DNA of 10,215 nucleotides from an uncultured Opitutia bacterium. GTDB lineage: Bacteria > Verrucomicrobiota > Verrucomicrobiia > Opitutales > UBA953. The stretch spans positions 1 through 10,215 of the forward strand of contig CAITUF010000297.1 of assembly GCA_903895475.1 (NCBI GenBank), read 5' to 3'. The position numbers were made by a program, and so were the translations under genes. Position 1 is the stretch's first letter; the number at the start of each line of letters is the position of its first letter. Shown here piece after piece: positions 6,440 to 10,215 of this stretch. The notes below the pieces were generated by a model. That model was not told the origin of the DNA. It searched no databases and was given only the letters and a program-made list of their open reading frames with translations.

Positions 6440-6454
6440 GCGGGCGCTTTGGGC

Positions 6455-8098
6455 TTATTCGGCCGCGAGCAGCGGAGCCGGCGCAGGAGATTCCGTCAAG
6501 CGCGGGAAGGATTCGCACTTCTCGAGAATCTCCGTGGGCACCACGCCACCGACGGGGAATTTACCATGCGTTTCGGCGTCGACCATGACGATGAGGGGGT
6601 CGGTATCTTTCTCGCGAGCGACGACGAAGAAGTGCCATTTCGGCGAGAAGCGATTGGCGGTGATTTCTTTATCCCCGACGCGGTAGCGAACGTAATGCCG
6701 GCGGTTGCCCGTCACGGGCTTATCGAGGACCTTGTACTGTTCGCGGGTGAGGAAAGTGTCCTTGGGAATCTCTTCGGAGCGGAGATCGCGACAGGCGAGG
6801 AACTTTGAGCCCCAGGCCAGGTAGACCGTGTCGCCGTTGATTTGGGCCGTCACCAGCAGGCGGGTCGGGGCGACGTCGGCCTCGAGTTTGCCGTTTTCGG
6901 GGATGAGGAAGTTGCCGTTCGGGTCGACCGCGATTTCTTTGGCGTTGGAAGCGAGGACCCACGCCCCGAGTTCCGCGCCAATGCCTGAGTTGAATTCGCT
7001 CCAGACCTTCTTGCGGGCGTTCGGGTCGACGTTGATCCGGATGCGATTCTGCAGGTCGCGCAGTTTGCCTGCAAAGGTGCGGAGCTCGCCGGCCCACTTG
7101 GCATTGTTGACTTTCTCGGCTTCGCGGGCGCGGAACTCGACGCGGTCGATGGCCGTCTTTAGTTCAGTCAACTTCATCTGTTCCATTTCGCCCTTCAAGC
7201 GCGCCGATTCCAGGGCGGCGTCGACCGGGAAACTGGCAACGACCTCGGAGCGAAGCTTATCGAAGGAGGCGTCGTCCAGCATCGGCGACAGCACCGTGTC
7301 CAGGACGGTGGCCTGCTCCGTGACCTTCTGCTGGATATCGGCAGGAATCGGGGTGCTCAAAGCGTAGACCTTCAGGACGTCGTCGAGCTTGATGTTCCAC
7401 TTCGTGAGGAGATTGCTGAGCGGGGCGGTATCGACGGCGCCAGAGACCTTGCAGCTTTGGTTTTCCGGGATGCGTAGGCGATTGAGCAGCACGGGCCGGA
7501 GCAGCCGGCCCCCGGTCGGACGCTGGAAGTTCGCGAGTTGGGCTTGGGCCTGGATTTCTTCGAAGCGCTTCACATCGGAGTCGAAGCGCTTTTGATTATC
7601 CGGCGCCTTCGGGTCATCTTTGGCGAACTTAGCGGCACCCTTACCGAGGAGGCTGCCCCCAATATCTGTAAATGAACCCACGTAGGCCGCGAGGGCGAGG
7701 GCGACGACGAAGGCCGAGAGGCCGACCGTACGGTGGGCGGTGATTTTGACTCGCAGGTCGGCTTCGTGGCCGGAGAGGACGATTTCAGCTTGGGCCTGGG
7801 AGATTTGGTCCACCGTCGCCGAGTCGGCGAGGCCATACATCAGGAGCTTGCGGCGCACATCGACATCGAGTCGGCTGGCGTCGACCTCCGCTTCGGCCTC
7901 ACTCTTCTCAACCTTCTTGTTGAGTTTGATGGTACTACCGAAAGTGAAATGGTTGCTCAGCGGCTCCCACTCGGCCGAGCCAGCGGGGGCACATTGCGTC
8001 TCGGCATGGACCGTTCCGGCGTTGATGAGGTCTTGGATCTCGTACTCGCTGAGCGGGCCACGGACCTCGTTATCGATAAAAAGGGCAAATTGACGCAT
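6455..8098 (-). CDS. GYF_2-domain single-span membrane protein of unknown function
   Basis: The 547-residue protein matches no enzyme I recognise. Residues ~3-50 resemble the GYF_2 (DUF4339) domain: FALFIDNEVRGPLSEYEIQDLINAG, then AEWEPLSNH. This module is probably for cytoplasmic peptide binding. An acidic/charged stretch (~58-120) leads to one transmembrane helix at ~125-143 (VGLSAFVVALALAAYVGSF). Arginine and lysine before the helix predict N-in topology, leaving ~400 residues outside the cytoplasm. This outer part has a helical, probably coiled-coil section (~296-354, rich in E, K, A, L and R) and a beta-rich C-terminal portion (~375-530) with many aromatic and charged residues. It ends in a Pro/Ala-rich tail. 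Cysteines are few (C36, C216, C436, C528). It converges on the TolB-like gene with a 15-base gap and diverges from rpoN. A cell-envelope role is a guess from topology. Confidence 0.85.
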   Translation of the reverse strand: MRQFALFIDNEVRGPLSEYEIQDLINAGTVHAETQCAPAGSAEWEPLSNHFTFGSTIKLNKKVEKSEAEAEVDASRLDVDVRRKLLMYGLADSATVDQISQAQAEIVLSGHEADLRVKITAHRTVGLSAFVVALALAAYVGSFTDIGGSLLGKGAAKFAKDDPKAPDNQKRFDSDVKRFEEIQAQAQLANFQRPTGGRLLRPVLLNRLRIPENQSCKVSGAVDTAPLSNLLTKWNIKLDDVLKVYALSTPIPADIQQKVTEQATVLDTVLSPMLDDASFDKLRSEVVASFPVDAALESARLKGEMEQMKLTELKTAIDRVEFRAREAEKVNNAKWAGELRTFAGKLRDLQNRIRINVDPNARKKVWSEFNSGIGAELGAWVLASNAKEIAVDPNGNFLIPENGKLEADVAPTRLLVTAQINGDTVYLAWGSKFLACRDLRSEEIPKDTFLTREQYKVLDKPVTGNRRHYVRYRVGDKEITANRFSPKWHFFVVAREKDTDPLIVMVDAETHGKFPVGGVVPTEILEKCESFPRLTESPAPAPLLAAE

Positions 8099-8226
8099 AA
8101 GGGCGTTGTGGCCTAGGGGTTTAGGGCCTTCAAGAGGGTAAGTACTGGGGGGCTCTGAGGCAAGCCGATAGGGGGAGTGCTTCCCCTTTGCATAATGCCC
8201 GAAGATACCTTTGCTTAAACGGGTTA
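8099..8226. promoter_or_regulatory. Divergent GYF_2 gene/rpoN intergenic region
   Basis: These 128 bases hold the promoters for both divergent genes by position. A small hairpin, GGGGA (8172-8176) and TCCCC (8182-8186) with a 5-base loop followed by TTT, lies 40 bases before the rpoN ATG. It could be a weak attenuator. TTGCAT at 8188-8193 looks like a sigma-54 -12 element, but no TGGCAC-like -24 box stands at the required spacing. No SD sequence precedes either start. Confidence 0.35.
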
Positions 8227-9672
8227 ATGGCCAATCAAGGTGTCAATCAATCGCAGAAGCAGGTGCAGGGGCTCGTCCTGACGCCCCAGCTCCGTCAGTC
8301 CTTGCGTATTTTGCAGGTCCCTGCCGCCGAGTTGTTGCGGGAAATCGCCGACGAAATGGCGGCGAATCCGCTACTCGAAGAAGTCGAACCGACGTCCGTT
8401 GAGACGATGGAGAGCAACCCGTCCGAGGAGCCCGAAGAGGAGGGGCCCCGCGAGCTCAGTTTGGGAGACGAGGACTTTGATGCTTTGCGCCGTATGAAAG
8501 AGGATTGGGACGAGAGTTATTACGAAGAGATCCGTTCTCAGGGCTATACGCAGGACGACGAAGAACGCCGTCGGCATATGATGGAGTCGGTCACCGGCGA
8601 GTCCTCCCTTTCCGAACATTTGGCCGAACAAGCCCGGACGGCCTCCGAAGACCCGCAGGTCCAGGAAGCCCTCAAGCTCCTAATTGCCTCATTGGATGAT
8701 CGCGGCTTCCTCGATGAAGACCTTTCCTCAATCGCCTTGCGTTCGGGGCAGAGCTACGAAGCCGTTGTCACCGCCCACACGTTGCTGCTCGGTTTCGACC
8801 CCGTCGGTATTGGGGCCCGCGACCTCCGCGAATGTTTCCTCGCCCAGCTTCGGCAGCGTGGCCGGGGCTTATCTTTTGCCGCCCGCTTGGTGCAGGATGT
8901 TTGGGAGCCCTTGATGGCCCGGCGCCTCGATGAGTGTGGGCGTATCTGTGAGCTCACGCCGGATGAAGTCCGCGACGGCCTCACGGAGATGGCTAAACTG
9001 GAGACCGCTCCCGCGCGTCGCTTCATGCGCGATGATAACCGCGTGGTCACGCCAGATGCCACGGTAGAGATGGCCACCGATGGTTCGTGGAAGGTCAGCA
9101 TGGACGACCGGCACATCCCTAAGTTGAAGTTAGCTTCCGCTTATAAGGATATGTTAGCGGGGCAGGCCTTAGGTGAAAAAGAGCGCACTTATATTTTAGA
9201 GCGGATGCGACAGGGTAAGTTCCTGATTGGTGCGATTGAGGAGCGCCAGCGTACCGTGGAGCGCCTCGCGCACATCATTGTCGAACGCCAAGGTGACTTC
9301 TTTGAGCACGGCCCGTCGCAGTTACGTCCGTTGACCATGACGGACGTCGCCAAAGAGATGGGCGTGCACGAGACCACGGTCGGCCGTGCCGCGGCGAATA
9401 AGTGGATGCTCACGCCGCACGGCCTGAAAGAATTTCGCTGGTTCTTTACTTCCGGCGTTGCCACCGAAGACGGTGGCACGGTGGCGCAAGAAGGCGTGCA
9501 AGAGCTCATTGCCGATATCTTGGCGCGGGAGAATCCTGCCGCCCCGTTGGCGGACGAAGCGATTACGGCCGAACTTCGGAAGCGCGGTATTCAGATCGCG
9601 CGCCGCACCGTGGCCAAGTATCGCGAGGCCTTGGGGCAACCGTCGGCGCACATGCGTCGCCGCCGGCTCTGA
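8227..9672 (+). CDS. rpoN: RNA polymerase sigma-54 factor
   Basis: Alternative sigma factor that directs RNA polymerase to -24/-12 promoters and needs AAA+ enhancer-binding activators. With the ATG at 8227 the protein has 481 residues (E. coli 477). Region I (8-52, with LTPQLRQSLRILQ and NPLLEE) contacts the activator and start site. Region II (~53-120) is strongly acidic. The core-binding domain follows (~125-300). A C-terminal DNA-binding domain has the helix-turn-helix TDVAKEMGVHETTVGRAAANKW (~371-392) and the diagnostic RpoN box ARRTVAKYRE (458-467). The HTH reads TVGRAAANK where most homologues have TVSRVTxNK. A TTG 39 bases upstream in frame would add a non-conserved extension and is not preferred. 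No enhancer-binding protein, hpf or PTS-Ntr gene adjoins it, unlike the common proteobacterial arrangement. Confidence 0.95.
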   Translation: MANQGVNQSQKQVQGLVLTPQLRQSLRILQVPAAELLREIADEMAANPLLEEVEPTSVETMESNPSEEPEEEGPRELSLGDEDFDALRRMKEDWDESYYEEIRSQGYTQDDEERRRHMMESVTGESSLSEHLAEQARTASEDPQVQEALKLLIASLDDRGFLDEDLSSIALRSGQSYEAVVTAHTLLLGFDPVGIGARDLRECFLAQLRQRGRGLSFAARLVQDVWEPLMARRLDECGRICELTPDEVRDGLTEMAKLETAPARRFMRDDNRVVTPDATVEMATDGSWKVSMDDRHIPKLKLASAYKDMLAGQALGEKERTYILERMRQGKFLIGAIEERQRTVERLAHIIVERQGDFFEHGPSQLRPLTMTDVAKEMGVHETTVGRAAANKWMLTPHGLKEFRWFFTSGVATEDGGTVAQEGVQELIADILARENPAAPLADEAITAELRKRGIQIARRTVAKYREALGQPSAHMRRRRL

Positions 9673-10215
9673 TTAGCGGAGCCGTTCGAGGACGGAACGC
9701 CAGCCGAAGTTAGCCATATCTGGGAAGAGAATCTGGACGCCGGCTGTGAGCCCATCCGCGAGCTTCACCGGTGCCGCGACCGCGGGCAGGCCCGCTAAGG
9801 AAGCGGGGGCATTAAGGGCCAGTAAACGTCGCCGATGGCCGTCGTCGCAGGCCGCTTTAGTCACGGCCGGCCCGAACGTGGCGGGTAGTACCACGTAGTG
9901 GTGCCTGGTGAAAATCGCACGGAACGCTTCGCTCACGCGGCTCCGAATTACCTCGGCGGCACGCAGTTCCTCGGGCGTGCGGCGGCGCCCAGCGTCGAGT
10001 CGGGCCCAGACAGCTGGGTCGTAAGCCTCGCGGCGGCGATCGAGCCAAGGCGCATGCACGCGCGCGGCGGCGGCACCGCCAAGAACTGGGTAGGCCGTGG
10101 CGGCCTCGGTGCAGGCGAGGCGAAGCAGTTCGGCCGCGGCCGGGTCTTCCTTGGCACCGCATTTGAGGGCGAGCGTACGCATTGGCGCGAGCACGGCAGG
10201 GTCGATGCCTAAACC
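9673..10215 (-). CDS. Amidase signature-family protein, C-terminal part (5' end outside window)
   Basis: The reading frame stays open to the right edge, so this is the last 180 residues of a longer protein. The GTG at 10194 is not the likely start. The visible part has the C-terminal layout of amidase-signature hydrolases. A helical segment (WLDRRREAYDPAVWARLDAG) is followed by ACTEAATAYP-like and AEVIRSRVSEAF helices. Then come the strand YVVLPATFGPA and the signature LNAPASLAGLPAVAAPVKLADGLTAGVQILFPD (LxxPxxLxGLPAxxxPV...GLxxGxQ). The Ser-cisSer-Lys catalytic triad lies in the missing N-terminal part. The substrate cannot be told, and GatA seems less likely because its typical C-terminal motifs are not evident. 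The TAA stop directly abuts the rpoN TGA, tail to tail with no spacer. Confidence 0.85.
   Translation of the reverse strand, partial: GLGIDPAVLAPMRTLALKCGAKEDPAAAELLRLACTEAATAYPVLGGAAAARVHAPWLDRRREAYDPAVWARLDAGRRRTPEELRAAEVIRSRVSEAFRAIFTRHHYVVLPATFGPAVTKAACDDGHRRRLLALNAPASLAGLPAVAAPVKLADGLTAGVQILFPDMANFGWRSVLERLR

Noticed and set aside
6828..7367. 179-residue plus-strand frame opposite the GYF_2 gene
   Set aside because: Ser/Arg/Ala-rich antisense translation without domain character, wholly inside a 547-codon frame with recognisable domains.
8177..8193. Possible sigma-54 (-24/-12) promoter of rpoN
   Set aside because: TTGCAT fits the -12 part, but the bases at the required distance upstream are GTGCTT and lack the TGGCAC GG pair.

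Overview
The window looks like chromosomal core-genome DNA from a GC-rich Gram-negative bacterium. A Verrucomicrobiota (Opitutae-like) source is my best guess. It rests on gene style, the tiny COX24-domain ribosomal protein, a TolB-like exported propeller and the near absence of Shine-Dalgarno sequences, and no 16S gene is present to confirm it. Coding density is high and no gene-free gap exceeds about 130 bases. I see no tRNA, rRNA, CRISPR array, insertion sequence, phage gene or toxin/defence cassette.

Left part (1-3301): dxr, the second enzyme of the MEP isoprenoid pathway, runs off the left edge on the minus strand. Diverging from it is a compact plus-strand operon, queF - xerC/D-type recombinase - ispE. 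The first two genes overlap at GTGA and the third follows after 3 bases. Two MEP-pathway genes (dxr, ispE) thus flank a queuosine-pathway reductase and a chromosome-dimer-resolution recombinase.

Middle part (3302-5236): two very small ribosomal protein genes follow, a 32-residue bS22/mS38-like (COX24 domain) protein and a zinc-free bL33. Each is followed by a GC-rich hairpin terminator. Convergent to them on the minus strand are mrp, an Fe-S carrier/P-loop ATPase without the usual CxxC, and a 72-residue uncharacterised protein.

Right part (5237-10215): a secreted TolB-like beta-propeller protein (plus) converges on a 547-residue GYF_2-domain, single-membrane-span protein of unknown function (minus). 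That gene diverges from rpoN (sigma-54, plus). The rpoN stop codon directly abuts the stop codon of a convergent amidase-family gene that runs off the right edge.

I found no convincing new multi-gene system. The points most worth a second look are the GYF_2/coiled-coil membrane protein beside rpoN, the cysteine-poor Mrp, the SD-less C/A-rich leaders of the ribosomal protein genes, and the queF-xer-ispE operon.
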